Positions 1 to 7,925 are shown, numbered from the stretch's first letter. The stretch is DNA of 22,392 nt from Chthonomonadaceae bacterium (GCA_014377395.1 JACMPS010000249.1:1-22392), one strand, 5' to 3'. The notes: generated by a model from the sequence alone, not told the origin. Numbers and translations are program-made.

Positions 1-672
1 GACCCTGTCACCCGTGCGAAAGTTCGCGCCGATATGCTTACCGCTCGCCCTGATTGGGCAAACGAGGAGGCGGAGACTTCGCCCTGGCGATTGCTCCAGA
101 TTGGTTCCTGTCGTTCTCGTCCTGAAATTCAGGGGCATACTCTGCTGGCTCTGGCGAAAGAGGAGGGGATCTCTCCGGTGGATTATGTGCTTAACCTGAT
201 CGCCGACACTCCCGGCTTTGTTGCCGCTGTCAACTTTGCGATTGGGGAGGAGGACATTGCCCGCGTGATGCGCTATCCCTACACTTCGGTGGGTTCCGAT
301 GGGGTAGGCACACACCCCGGCGGCAAAAACGGCGAAGATCAGATTCACCCTCGTGCCTATGGAACGTTCCCTCGAATGTTGGCGGGTTATGTGCGCGAAA
401 AAGGAATACTGACCGAGGCACAAGCCATTCATAAAATGACGGGGCTTCCTGCGACACGCCTGGGACTGACCGAGCGCGGCAGACTCCTCTCCGGCAACTT
501 CGCAGACATCACGATTTATGATCCGCTCACCGTCACCGATGTTGCCACCTTTGACACACCGCATCGCTACTCAAAAGGCATCCAAACGGTAATTGTAAAC
601 GGGCGAATCGTGGTCAGTGAGGGGCTACCGAACGGGGTTCTTGCAGGAACGGTGCTGAGGCGTGGGGCATAA
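1..672 (+). CDS. N-acyl-D-amino-acid deacylase family amidohydrolase, 3' part
   Basis: The reading frame is open from the first base, so the gene begins outside the window; about 223 C-terminal residues are present. The family is metal-dependent amidohydrolases that remove acyl groups from N-acyl-D-amino acids (D-aminoacylase). Visible family features are the SVGSDG segment with its conserved Asp, the following HPRAYGTFPRML block, the helix KMTGLPATRLGL, and the closing beta-sandwich motif (G.FADITIYDP, then IVNGRIVV), which is characteristic of amidohydrolase C-termini. The zinc-binding N-terminal part is not visible, so activity cannot be judged. The next gene starts 74 bp downstream on the same strand with no terminator between, so it may be the first visible gene of an operon with the Enzyme I-like protein and the 2-hydroxyacid dehydrogenase. 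Exact substrate is unknown; a D-glutamate or D-aspartate deacylase is equally possible. Confidence 0.85.
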   Translation, partial: DPVTRAKVRADMLTARPDWANEEAETSPWRLLQIGSCRSRPEIQGHTLLALAKEEGISPVDYVLNLIADTPGFVAAVNFAIGEEDIARVMRYPYTSVGSDGVGTHPGGKNGEDQIHPRAYGTFPRMLAGYVREKGILTEAQAIHKMTGLPATRLGLTERGRLLSGNFADITIYDPLTVTDVATFDTPHRYSKGIQTVIVNGRIVVSEGLPNGVLAGTVLRRGA

Positions 673-676
673 GAGG

Positions 677-687
677 AAAGTGTTGAG
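677..687 (+). repeat. AAAGTGTTGAG repeat end, solo
   Basis: Eleven bases identical to the ends of the repeat elements at 4045-4176 and 10884-11073, followed here by TTGAAGATTTTCTTCCC, which resembles the inner part of those ends. It lies just after the amidohydrolase stop codon. No matching opposite end is visible before the next gene, so it is a truncated or solo copy. Confidence 0.5.
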
Positions 688-746
688 TTGAAGATTTTCT
701 TCCCTCCTCCATTTTTACTGATTGGTGAGAAAGGTACGGCACGGCG

Positions 747-2000
747 ATGCGATTACGCGGCACGGGAAACAGAAACGGGCGAGGGATTGGCACAACGGCA
801 ATCGTGAGAACGCTAAGCGGCATTACATTGCCGCCGCAAATGCCCGAAAGTCTGCGGCTTCAACGCGACCAAAAACGCTTTACCGAATTGCCCGACATTG
901 TGCTAATCGCGGAAAATCTGACCTCGGCGGTGGTGGTGGCAATGGGGCTGGAGTGGGGAAATGTGGTGGGCGCGGCAGTCGAAAACGAACTGAACCGGGA
1001 CGAGATTGCTTTGCGCATTCCATTTTCAGTAATATCGGGAGTGCGAGGGCTGACGGAATTTGCAAGAGAAGACGTGATTGCTCTGCTCGATTCTTTCGAG
1101 GGCAGCCTGACGCTCGAACCGGATTTCGGAGATATCGCCCGGTTTCAGGCGGCGGAAGAGAACATTGCCCCCCGCACACGCCTTTTCATTGAGGACGCGC
1201 ACGGGATCGCGAAAACGACTGACGGTAATCCGATCCGAGTTTACGCCCGCGTGGAAACTGAAACCGAACTTGCGGCGGCAGTGGAAGCGGGAGCGGATGC
1301 CCTGTTTGTCGTTCCGCGTAAAAATGAGGTGGACACAGGGTTCTTCTTCGCCGATAACGAGGAGGCTTTGCTCGACCCCGACGCGGAGGAAAAGGAACAA
1401 CGAAAAGCCCTGAGCCGTCTTGCCACACTTGCAGGAGGAAAGCCCATCGTGCTGGCGAGCGATTACGGCACCTCATTGCGCGGTATTCTCGAAGTGGGAA
1501 CCGAAGCGGATTTTACGCTCGCCGTCTTTGCGCGTGACGACCTGCCCGGAATGGGGTTCACCGAGCTGGCGGAAGCACTGCGTGAAGAGCAACGGGAATG
1601 TGAGGAGGAAGATATTCCTACGGAACTCCCGAAAATCGCACTCCGACTTTCTTTCTTCACGGCAAATGCCGCGTCAAAAGAAGACTTGACTTTGCTATTG
1701 GACAAGGCTCAGGAGACAGACATCTCACAAATTATTCTCGAAACAGGAGACACTTCTCTCCCACTTGTCGCTGATTTCGTCTCTGGAGCCGCGACACGGC
1801 TTCTCCCCGTTGTGCTCCTCCTCTCCGAAAATGAACTCGCCCTGTGCATTGGGTTGCAAGTATCGGGTATCCTGACTCTGCCGAAAGAGGTCAGAGAAGC
1901 GAAACGACAAATTCGCACGACTTCTCAATCGTTTGCGCGAGAAGCAATGATTCAGGCACTGCACAAAGCGACAAGGATAGAGGCGGAAGAGGATAGATGA
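747..2000 (+). CDS. PTS Enzyme I-like (PEP-utilising) protein without catalytic residues
   Basis: A 417-residue protein whose order of segments follows phosphotransferase Enzyme I. A short glycine-rich N-terminus (residues 5-20) is followed by a swivelling-domain-like stretch (about 50-135: IVLIAENLTS, then VISGV, then DVIALLDSFEGSLTLEP), and then a barrel-like region starting at TTDGNPIRVYARV (about 157-390). The helical HPr-binding insert of normal Enzyme I is absent, which explains the length (417 versus about 570). The phosphorylated His motif GGxTSH should fall near residues 76-83, but AVENELN stands there. The barrel's PEP-binding Arg motifs and the MCGELA cysteine loop are also not recognisable. 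I infer a non-catalytic paralogue with a regulatory or scaffold role. The ATG has only a weak upstream AGAAAGG. The stop overlaps the next gene's start by 4 bp. The family assignment is by eye and moderately secure. Confidence 0.6.
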   Translation: MRLRGTGNRNGRGIGTTAIVRTLSGITLPPQMPESLRLQRDQKRFTELPDIVLIAENLTSAVVVAMGLEWGNVVGAAVENELNRDEIALRIPFSVISGVRGLTEFAREDVIALLDSFEGSLTLEPDFGDIARFQAAEENIAPRTRLFIEDAHGIAKTTDGNPIRVYARVETETELAAAVEAGADALFVVPRKNEVDTGFFFADNEEALLDPDAEEKEQRKALSRLATLAGGKPIVLASDYGTSLRGILEVGTEADFTLAVFARDDLPGMGFTELAEALREEQRECEEEDIPTELPKIALRLSFFTANAASKEDLTLLLDKAQETDISQIILETGDTSLPLVADFVSGAATRLLPVVLLLSENELALCIGLQVSGILTLPKEVREAKRQIRTTSQSFAREAMIQALHKATRIEAEEDR

Positions 2001-2995
2001 GCAAAACAATTGTGCTGATACAGTTGGAGGAAAGCGGACAGGATGCCGAGACGTTCCGAAAAGCGGTTTTAAGCGATCCTGCGCTCGATGAGAAAGTCGA
2101 ACTGAGATTTCTGAATGGAGAAGACGATTTCAAGAGAGCCATTCGCGGAGCGGAAATCGTTGTTTGTGGGAATATGCCGGAAGACGTGCTCTCCAATGCG
2201 GTTCGTTTGAAATGGGTTTCCTTCTGGAGCGCGGGTCTCGATCACAAAATCACCTCTGCGCTTCGTGAACACAGCCCGCTGATCACAAACGCTTCCGGGG
2301 TACACGCCGCGAATATCGCTGAACACGTTTTGATGTTTATGTTGATGTTCAATCGTCGAATGAACCTCCATTTTCGAGATCAGTTGGAAAGTAAGTGGGG
2401 GCATGACTTCGATGCACGCGCAACCGGAGCGGACGAACTCACCGGGCGCACACTGGGGATTATTGGGTTGGGACGCATCGGAGAAGCCCTTGCGAAACGC
2501 GCCAAAGCCTTTGAGATGCAGGTGATCGCCACGAAACGAGACCTCTCCTCGCGTCATTCGGAGGAAGTTGAACTCGACGCGGTTTATCCCGCCTCCGATC
2601 TCTCCCGCTTGCTCTCCGAGGCAGATCACGTCTGTTTGACGGTTCCTCACACTCCGGAAACACATCATCTGATCAACGCCGACAATCTCGCTTTGATGAA
2701 GCCGACCGCTTACTTCTACAATATCGGGCGCGGCAAGTGCGTGGACGAAGCCGCCCTCATTCGTGCTTTGCAAACGGGAATGATAGCGGGTGCGGGGCTT
2801 GATGTGTTCGAGACGGAACCGCTTCCCTCCGAAAGTCCGCTCTGGAAAATGGAAAATGTGTTGATCACGCCGCATAATTCGGGCTTGACTCCGTATTATT
2901 TCTCGCGTGCCGCCGTTCTTTTCGTCGAAAATCTGAAACGTTATCTCGCAGATGAGCCTCTAAAAAACAGATATGAAGAGAAACGGGGCTACTAG
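1997..2995 (+). CDS. D-isomer-specific 2-hydroxyacid dehydrogenase (NAD(P)-dependent)
   Basis: A 332-residue protein of normal family length. It reduces 2-keto acids to D-2-hydroxy acids, or runs the reverse, with NAD(P)H in the cytoplasm. The Rossmann motif GLGRIG is at residues 157-162. The catalytic triad is intact: Arg245 (NIGRG), Glu274 (DVFETEPLP) and His293 (TPHNSG). Residue R160 in the loop and the preceding LTGRTLGIIG are typical of the glyoxylate/hydroxypyruvate reductase and phosphoglycerate dehydrogenase-like branch. There is no ACT domain, so it is unlikely to be a classical SerA. The start codon overlaps the stop of the Enzyme I-like gene (ATGA), which indicates translational coupling and a shared transcript. 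The substrate cannot be told from sequence. Confidence 0.9.
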   Translation: MSKTIVLIQLEESGQDAETFRKAVLSDPALDEKVELRFLNGEDDFKRAIRGAEIVVCGNMPEDVLSNAVRLKWVSFWSAGLDHKITSALREHSPLITNASGVHAANIAEHVLMFMLMFNRRMNLHFRDQLESKWGHDFDARATGADELTGRTLGIIGLGRIGEALAKRAKAFEMQVIATKRDLSSRHSEEVELDAVYPASDLSRLLSEADHVCLTVPHTPETHHLINADNLALMKPTAYFYNIGRGKCVDEAALIRALQTGMIAGAGLDVFETEPLPSESPLWKMENVLITPHNSGLTPYYFSRAAVLFVENLKRYLADEPLKNRYEEKRGY

Positions 2996-3070
2996 AGACT
3001 GAGGCAAAGAGCCTGTTTCGCCATAATAAGATCGGGTGAAAACAGAAATTTTGGGGAAAGTAATCGCATT

Positions 3071-4027
3071 ATGAACCAGAGCAAAAGACAACTGATCCGG
3101 CGGCGAGTAGGGATAATGAGCGCGGCTTCGCTTTTGCTGGCGGGGTGTAACTCCGCGCCTGAGCATCACGAAATGATGACCTCCGTCGTGCAACAACGCC
3201 CAATTTTCGATCCGAAGGAAATGGGAGCCGTTCTCGATCCCACAACAGGGAAACCAATTGGAAACACAATGGTGCGTGCACCCACGTTCACGCTTGACGG
3301 CGTTGCTTCGGGGCGCACACGCAACGGAGGGAATGCGCTACTTTCTCCTACCTCCGCGTCGTCAAAGTCCACCAACGGCGAGGCGGATTTCCTTCTCAAG
3401 GCGGATGTCTTCTGGAAATTAAACTGGTTTCGCCAACAAATTCACCTGGGTAGAATCCCGCTTGACTTCGAGCTGTCGCTCAGCAAGACGGAGAAAATCT
3501 TGGAGGGGACTACCCATAGTCAGGATTACAAACTCGGCAAAGACGCTCTCGGCAAAATTGAGGAATGGATAGCACATCACAAGGCGAACGATAAGTTGCA
3601 TCGGAACGGAGTCAACCCCGTGACGATTCCCTGGTCTGCCGGACAAAGTTCGGTTCAGCAATACATTGATTCAGGCAAACTAGGCTTCGGGAAAAAAGAA
3701 GACACTCTTGAAAATAGCCGCTCTTCAGGCGAGGATGAGGCACCCTTGTACCGGAGAACTTCGCTCACAACGGAAGCACTGCTTTCGTCTACGCAAAGAG
3801 AACTCATTGCTCTTGTGATGGAGTATGCAACGAAATACAGTGCCGCTCCCACCGAAATGCAACGGCGAACGGAACAGAAAATAGACGACAAAATCGAGGT
3901 TTATCTCCAGAGCCTCCGCAGAAATCCCGCCGCGATCAATCATCCGGGATTGGACAGCAAAGAAGCAAAGAACAGCCCGACGATCCCGAATTACCCGACC
4001 TCGGAACTCGCTCCCACTCCTCAATGA
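3071..4027 (+). CDS. Putative lipoprotein of unknown function
   Basis: A 318-residue protein I do not recognise. The N-terminus is a lipoprotein signal: basic NQSKRQLIRRR, a hydrophobic stretch, and a lipobox LLAGC with the lipidated Cys at residue 26. The mature part is hydrophilic, with no membrane segments and no clear domain. A Lys/Glu/Gln-rich helical region (about 115-175, including KTEKILEGTTHSQDYKLGKD) and another helix near 235-290 (LIALVMEYATKYSAAPTEMQ) suggest an alpha-helical protein tethered to a membrane. The C-terminus is Pro/Thr-rich. A GGGGAAAG ribosome-binding site lies about 10 bases before the ATG. It starts 75 bp after the dehydrogenase; the gap has no strong terminator, so co-transcription is possible. 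The next gene, also exported, begins 275 bp downstream. Confidence 0.7.
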   Translation: MNQSKRQLIRRRVGIMSAASLLLAGCNSAPEHHEMMTSVVQQRPIFDPKEMGAVLDPTTGKPIGNTMVRAPTFTLDGVASGRTRNGGNALLSPTSASSKSTNGEADFLLKADVFWKLNWFRQQIHLGRIPLDFELSLSKTEKILEGTTHSQDYKLGKDALGKIEEWIAHHKANDKLHRNGVNPVTIPWSAGQSSVQQYIDSGKLGFGKKEDTLENSRSSGEDEAPLYRRTSLTTEALLSSTQRELIALVMEYATKYSAAPTEMQRRTEQKIDDKIEVYLQSLRRNPAAINHPGLDSKEAKNSPTIPNYPTSELAPTPQ

Positions 4028-4044
4028 CGCAGGCGAGATAGAAG

Positions 4045-4176
4045 AAAGTGTTGAGTGTCATAGTTGAAGTGAAGGTTTGTGCTTTTGCTCTCACACCCAA
4101 CCCTTCTCCCTGCCACTCACTTAGACTCATTAGGGAGAGGGGAGTCAAGGCAATGCCTGATCCTTCTTAACACTTT
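4045..4176. repeat. AGTGTTGAG-bounded repeat element (132 bp)
   Basis: The left end reads AAAGTGTTGAG and the right end, on the other strand, AAAGTGTTAAG. Inside, CCCTTCTCCCT (4101-4111) pairs with AGGGAGAGGGG (4132-4142), an 11-bp stem with one G-T wobble. The plan (ends, internal CTCCCT hairpin) is the same as the longer element at 10884-11073. It lies wholly between the lipoprotein and metallopeptidase genes. No coding capacity is visible. Confidence 0.55.
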
Positions 4177-4237
4177 CCCCTATATTTTCTTCTTTCTGTT
4201 TCGTATCTTTTCTCTATTTCTTCGTATTTTGCATTTC

Positions 4238-4265
4238 AATCTGTGGTCTCTGTGTTAATCTGTGG
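4238..4265 (+). repeat. Direct repeat AATCTGTGG x2 upstream of metallopeptidase gene
   Basis: Two identical 9-mers AATCTGTGG start at 4238 and 4257, 19 bp apart. They lie in a T-rich stretch 38-65 bp before the metallopeptidase start codon. The spacing is close to two helical turns, so they could be an operator; they could equally be repeat debris. Confidence 0.3.
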
Positions 4266-4302
4266 ATAAAACTCTCACTCGATCATAAAGGAATTTTTTG
4301 CT

Positions 4303-5019
4303 ATGCCGACTTCTTCACGATATTTTGCGCTTCTTCGTTTGTCCTCCGTGTTGGTGGGAACAATCGGTTTGCCCTGCCTCCTCTACGCACAGGCGGAAAC
4401 ACCCATTGACGCCGCCAAACCCGTACCTCCGAAAATCGTGAGCGATACTTCGCAACTTAAAGTCCTCGATCAATTTGCAAAGCAGGCGGACACGCTTGCG
4501 AAGAAATGGTATCCCCGCATTGTCGAATTGTTGGGGGCGAGAAAAACGAGTCCTTCTTCCAATGATATTATTCTAGTCATGGATTTCGAGTACAAAGGCG
4601 TTGCCGCAACAAGTGGAAGAGTGATTTCGATGTCGCCGGAATGGATTCGCAAACACCCTGACGATCTGGGAATGGTGGTTCACGAACTGACGCACGTCGC
4701 ACAGGGCTACCCCGATTATGATCCCGTGTGGCTTGTGGAAGGCATTGCCGACTGGGTGCGCTGGTTTAATTTCGAGCCGAAGGATAAGCGTCCGCACCCT
4801 AACCCAGACAAAGTTAGTGCGAGAGACAGTTACCGCACCACTGCTGCGTTTCTCGACTGGGCACTCAAGACATACGACAAAAATCTGGTGAGAAAACTCG
4901 ATCAAACCTTAAAAGAAAACACCTACAAAGAAGCGATGTGGGTTACGCTGACCGGAAAAAGTCTGGACGACTTGAACACGGACTGGATCGCCTTTCTGAG
5001 AGCCTCCGCGAAGAAATAA
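4303..5019 (+). CDS. Secreted basic secretory protein (BSP)-like zinc metallopeptidase
   Basis: A 238-residue exported protein. A signal peptide covers residues 1-31 (hydrophobic FALLRLSSVLVGTIGLPCLL; likely cleavage after AQA). The core matches the plant-type basic secretory protein / metallopeptidase-like family. HELTHVAQGYP carries a HExxH zinc site (His127, Glu128, His131), followed 15 residues later by WLVEGIADWVRW, whose Glu146 and Asp150 are candidates for a third metal ligand. The segment DDIVLVMDF-like IILVMDFEYKGVA and the C-terminal helices around SYRTTAAFLDWALKTYD also fit that family. It probably acts outside the cytoplasmic membrane, possibly on protein or cell-wall peptides; the substrate is unknown. 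AAAGGAA lies 10 bases before the ATG and supports this start. It converges on hflX, with hairpin repeats in the gap. Confidence 0.8.
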   Translation: MPTSSRYFALLRLSSVLVGTIGLPCLLYAQAETPIDAAKPVPPKIVSDTSQLKVLDQFAKQADTLAKKWYPRIVELLGARKTSPSSNDIILVMDFEYKGVAATSGRVISMSPEWIRKHPDDLGMVVHELTHVAQGYPDYDPVWLVEGIADWVRWFNFEPKDKRPHPNPDKVSARDSYRTTAAFLDWALKTYDKNLVRKLDQTLKENTYKEAMWVTLTGKSLDDLNTDWIAFLRASAKK

Positions 5020-5066
5020 TAAAAAACTATTCACTGCTGTGAGGTCACTTATTTCATGCCTCTATT

Positions 5067-5124
5067 CCGGGGGTTGAAAACCCCCGGCAACAAAAGCAAG
5101 CGTCTTTCAGACGCGATACAAAAG
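5067..5124 (+). repeat. Two-hairpin intergenic element, copy A
   Basis: First hairpin: CCGGGGG (5067-5073), loop TTGAAAA, CCCCCGG (5081-5087), 7 bp and perfect. Linker GGCAACAAAAGC overlaps the stem's last bases. Second hairpin: GCGTCT (5100-5105), loop TTC, AGACGC (5109-5114), followed by GATACAAAAGC. The copy at 18726-18771 is the same element in reverse orientation with compensated stem changes. Confidence 0.75.
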
Positions 5125-5190
5125 CACGACCTCCTCTAAAACTATGCAATCACGACTCAAAAAGCAGAAGCAATAGTGAAAAAGAATTGC

Positions 5191-5216
5191 GTGTCTGGAA
5201 GACGCTCGTTTTTTCT
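5191..5216 (+). terminator. Hairpin plus T-run after the metallopeptidase gene
   Basis: GTGTCT (5191-5196), loop GGA, AGACGC (5200-5205) forms a 6-bp stem with one G-T wobble. It is followed after three bases by a run of six T. On the plus strand this could end transcription of the metallopeptidase gene; on the minus strand it is followed by AATTCTTTTT, so it may also serve hflX. The sequence GAAGACGCTCGTT recurs at 22147, so it belongs to the hairpin repeat family. Confidence 0.45.
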
Positions 5217-5248
5217 GCCGAGGATTTCCAACCCTTCTGAAAAGAGCA

Positions 5249-6541
5249 TTACGCGAGGTCGGTACTCTTTTTGAGTGCGTATTTTTTGATTCGTCCCGCT
5301 AAATCCCTTGTAATTCGCGCCTGAACATAAATGCCGTCTTCCTGATAATCGGCTTTCAACACCCGCCCGTACTCGTAGCACTGTGCCACCAGATCACTGC
5401 GATTGTAGGGAATTTTCAGGTCAATGTCTTCCAGCAGTCCCTTTAACGTCTCTACAATGCGATCCATTAACTGAGGCATTCCCTCACGGGTTTTCGCTGA
5501 GATGTAAGCGGAATTCGGGGTGTCGAGAATGAGTTCTTGCAGGGCTTCCCGATCTTGCACCAGATCGCATTTATTGAAGAGAGTAATTATCGGTTTGTCG
5601 GCGGCTCCGAGGCTTTCCAGCGTTTCCATGACGGCTTCGCGTTGCACTTCCCGGTAGGGGTGATTTGTGTCTACGACATGAATCAGAAAGTCCGCTTCTA
5701 CGGTTTCCTCAAGGGTTGCACGAAATGCTGCAATAAGATTGGTCGGCAGATTGCGGATAAAGCCTACGGTGTCAGTGAGCAAAATTGCCCACCCGTCCGG
5801 CATCACAACGCGTCGCGTCGTGGGATCGAGCGTCGCAAAAAGTTTGGCGTCCACAAGCACTTCCGCTCCTGAAAGTGTGTTGAGCAGAGTGGATTTCCCG
5901 GCGGACGTGTAGCCGACAAGTGCCGCCGTCGGAAAAGCCAGGTTACGGCGATTTGCTCTCTGTTGTTGGCGCGTGTTGCGAACCTCCGCAAGTTGTGCCT
6001 CTAAATCCGAGATCGTATCACGCACTTTGCGGCGGTCGGTTTCGAGTTTCGTTTCTCCCTGTCCTCCGCGAACGCCGATTCCTCCCTGTTGTCGCTCGAA
6101 TTTGGTGTACATTCCCGAAAGTCGGGGGAGCAGGTAAGTCAGTTGTGCCAGCGTGACTTGTAGCCGCCCTTCACGAGTGCGGGCGCGATGGGCGAAGATG
6201 TCTAAGATTAACTGAGTGCGGTCAATGACCCGGCATTGTACGGCTTCTTCGAGATTGCGAGCCTGCGCGGGGGAAAGTTCACTATCCACGATCACAAGGT
6301 TTGAGGCAGTATCTTGCACGCCCGCAAAAAGTTCGTCTTTTTTGCCGGGACCGATGTAGAACGCCGGATCGGGTTTATCTCGCCGTTGAAAGAAACTCCC
6401 GACGATTTCCGCTCCGGCGGTGTCGGCAAGAGCGGTCAACTCTTCGAGGGCGTAGGGGCGCAGTTCTTCGTCGCGCTCGACGGAAACAAGAAAAGCGCGT
6501 TCGCTCTCCTCAATAGTTTGCATAACAGGTATTTTTGACAT
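5249..6541 (-). CDS. hflX: GTPase HflX
   Basis: A 430-residue ribosome-associated GTPase; HflX splits stalled or heat-damaged 70S ribosomes and binds the large subunit. The N-terminal HflX domain covers about 1-195, with VIDRTQLILDIFA, the glycine-rich GIGVRGGQGETKLETDRR (about 154-171) and a coiled stretch. The G domain carries G1 GYTSAGKST (210-218, where N is more usual than the Ser), switch I around LFATLDPTTR, G3 DTVGF (257-261), G4 NKCD (323-326) and G5 SAK (348-350). The C-terminal domain is present, so the protein is complete. It has no Shine-Dalgarno sequence before the ATG; the preceding bases are A/T-rich (CTAAAAATCT). It diverges from the GH130 gene across 239 bp and is probably monocistronic. 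Confidence 0.95.
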   Translation of the reverse strand: MSKIPVMQTIEESERAFLVSVERDEELRPYALEELTALADTAGAEIVGSFFQRRDKPDPAFYIGPGKKDELFAGVQDTASNLVIVDSELSPAQARNLEEAVQCRVIDRTQLILDIFAHRARTREGRLQVTLAQLTYLLPRLSGMYTKFERQQGGIGVRGGQGETKLETDRRKVRDTISDLEAQLAEVRNTRQQQRANRRNLAFPTAALVGYTSAGKSTLLNTLSGAEVLVDAKLFATLDPTTRRVVMPDGWAILLTDTVGFIRNLPTNLIAAFRATLEETVEADFLIHVVDTNHPYREVQREAVMETLESLGAADKPIITLFNKCDLVQDREALQELILDTPNSAYISAKTREGMPQLMDRIVETLKGLLEDIDLKIPYNRSDLVAQCYEYGRVLKADYQEDGIYVQARITRDLAGRIKKYALKKSTDLA

Positions 6542-6588
6542 AGATTTTTAGTTGAAAAACGGTTAAGTTTGATAGATTCAAAAAGGAA

Positions 6589-6637
6589 CGGCGGAATAAA
6601 TTCGCCGCTTGCGGCTTCGCCGATAGTCCTGCGGACA
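6589..6637 (+). repeat. Hairpin repeat with TAGTCCTGCGGACA core, copy 1
   Basis: CGGCG (6589-6593) pairs with CGCCG (6603-6607) around an AATAAATT-type loop. CGGC-TTC-GCCG follows (6613-6622), then GTCC-TGC-GGAC (6626-6636). The block at 6616-6637 matches the one at 19944-19965 at 21 of 22 positions. It sits in the hflX/GH130 divergent gap. Confidence 0.6.
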
Positions 6638-6780
6638 TTGGGATAAATTTCAGTCATCCCTCTTCAGTTGATCTTTGTGCCTGCGTGTCCTGTTTTATCG
6701 AGGGCAGCACGACATTTGCTAAAGGAGAACGGGTAAACTCTCCACAAGATCAAATTGCGACCTGAGAGGAAGTCTACCCC

Positions 6781-7866
6781 ATGCCACCCGTTTTTACCCG
6801 ACACCCCGCCAACCCGATTATCGTTCCCGGCATCTATGATTGGCGAAGAGCCGTTACTTTTAATCCCGGCGTTTTGCTCGATGATGACGGGCGTTTCTAT
6901 CTCTACGAACGCACGGCAGGACAGTTGCGCCCCTTTCACTGCTTTATTGGAATGATGGAAAGCGACGACGGTGTTAATTTCGTTCACACAAGCCCGGAAC
7001 CCGTATTTACCCCGACAATGGCAGGAAACGAACTCGGCTCGGTGCAAGACCCGCGCCTTGCCAAAATTGACGGTGTGTACTACATGACTTACGCTTTTCG
7101 CCCCTTTGCCTGGTCTTCCAATCCCACTGGAATTGGTGTTCCTGAGTCGCAAGAAAGCGAATTTCCCGGCGTTGAACGCGCTCCCATCTCCACAAACGCG
7201 GTAGTCGGATCGAAAAATGTTCAGAATGGTCGCCCGGACAACTTGACCCGAAGCGGAATCGCCGTTTCAACGGATCGGGTTCACTGGCATCATCACGTCT
7301 GGGCAACCCCCGCAGATATGGATGACCGGGACGTAATTTTGTTTCCCGAAAAGGTGAACGGCAAATTTATGTTGTTGCGTCGCCCTCTCCAAATGGTAGG
7401 TGCGGAATATGGAACAGACTATCCGGCAATCTGGATTTGTGAGTCGGATGATCTTGAAGACTGGAGCGATCCCATTCTTCTCGCAAAAGCGGAGTACGAA
7501 TGGGAAGACAATCGCATCGGCGGCTCGACTCCTCCGATCAAAACCGAAAAGGGCTGGTTGATTTTGTATCACGGCGTCGAAAATCAAGACCCCGCAATTA
7601 AGCGCGTTTGCTACCGAATGGGAGCCATGCTACTCGATCTGAACGACCCAACAAAGGTGATTGCCCGCGTCCCCCACGCGATCATGGAACCCGAAACCTA
7701 CTACGAGCGATTCGGACTCTATATCCCAAACGTTATCTTCCCGACGGCAAATGTCGTGAAGGACGGGCTAATTTATCTCTATTATGGCGTCTGCGATACG
7801 GCAATCGCCCTTGCGACCTGCCCCCTCGACGAACTCACTGACTACGTGGCGAGTTTCCCGGTTTAG
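6781..7866 (+). CDS. GH130 family glycosidase (beta-1,4-mannoside phosphorylase-like)
   Basis: A 361-residue, five-bladed-propeller-type enzyme without a signal peptide, so cytoplasmic. GH130 members phosphorolyse beta-mannosides, releasing mannose-1-phosphate; some members are hydrolases. Family marks are TRHPANPIIVPG at the N-terminus, VTFNPGVL (26-33), SVQDPRLAKIDGVYYMTYA with the expected proton-donor Asp90 (many relatives have Glu where Gln89 stands), SGIAVSTDRVHW, DVILFPEKVNGKFMLLRRP, and DNRIGGSTPPIKTEKGWLI followed by the ILYHGV strand. The last motif, PTANVVKDGLIYLYYGVCDTAIALA, is split here as PTANVVKDGLIYLYYG and VCDTAIALA. GAGAGGAAG lies 9 bases before the ATG. There are no carbohydrate neighbours in the window apart from glmS, so the role (mannan or N-glycan breakdown versus exchange of mannosyl groups) is open. 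Confidence 0.9.
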   Translation: MPPVFTRHPANPIIVPGIYDWRRAVTFNPGVLLDDDGRFYLYERTAGQLRPFHCFIGMMESDDGVNFVHTSPEPVFTPTMAGNELGSVQDPRLAKIDGVYYMTYAFRPFAWSSNPTGIGVPESQESEFPGVERAPISTNAVVGSKNVQNGRPDNLTRSGIAVSTDRVHWHHHVWATPADMDDRDVILFPEKVNGKFMLLRRPLQMVGAEYGTDYPAIWICESDDLEDWSDPILLAKAEYEWEDNRIGGSTPPIKTEKGWLILYHGVENQDPAIKRVCYRMGAMLLDLNDPTKVIARVPHAIMEPETYYERFGLYIPNVIFPTANVVKDGLIYLYYGVCDTAIALATCPLDELTDYVASFPV

Positions 7867-7873
7867 GAAGTAA

Positions 7874-7925
7874 CCGGAGGTTAAATCCTCCGGCTAGAGG
7901 ATGAGAAGTCCACCTGCGTGGACTT
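7874..7925 (+). repeat. Two-hairpin intergenic element, copy C1
   Basis: CCGGAGG (7874-7880), loop TTAAAT, CCTCCGG (7887-7893) forms a perfect 7-bp stem. The second hairpin is AAGTCCAC (7906-7913), loop CTGC, GTGGACTT (7918-7925), 8 bp. It starts 7 bases after the GH130 stop and lies on the strand that reads out of that gene. Confidence 0.75.

Noticed and set aside
722..1192. 156-residue frame overlapping the Enzyme I-like gene
   Set aside because: It is Arg/His/Gly-rich with no recognisable segments, as expected of an off-frame shadow; the frame at 747-2000 matches a protein family and couples to the next gene.
2069..2875. 268-residue frame antisense to the dehydrogenase
   Set aside because: The sense strand encodes an intact dehydrogenase with all catalytic residues; the antisense frame has no domain features.
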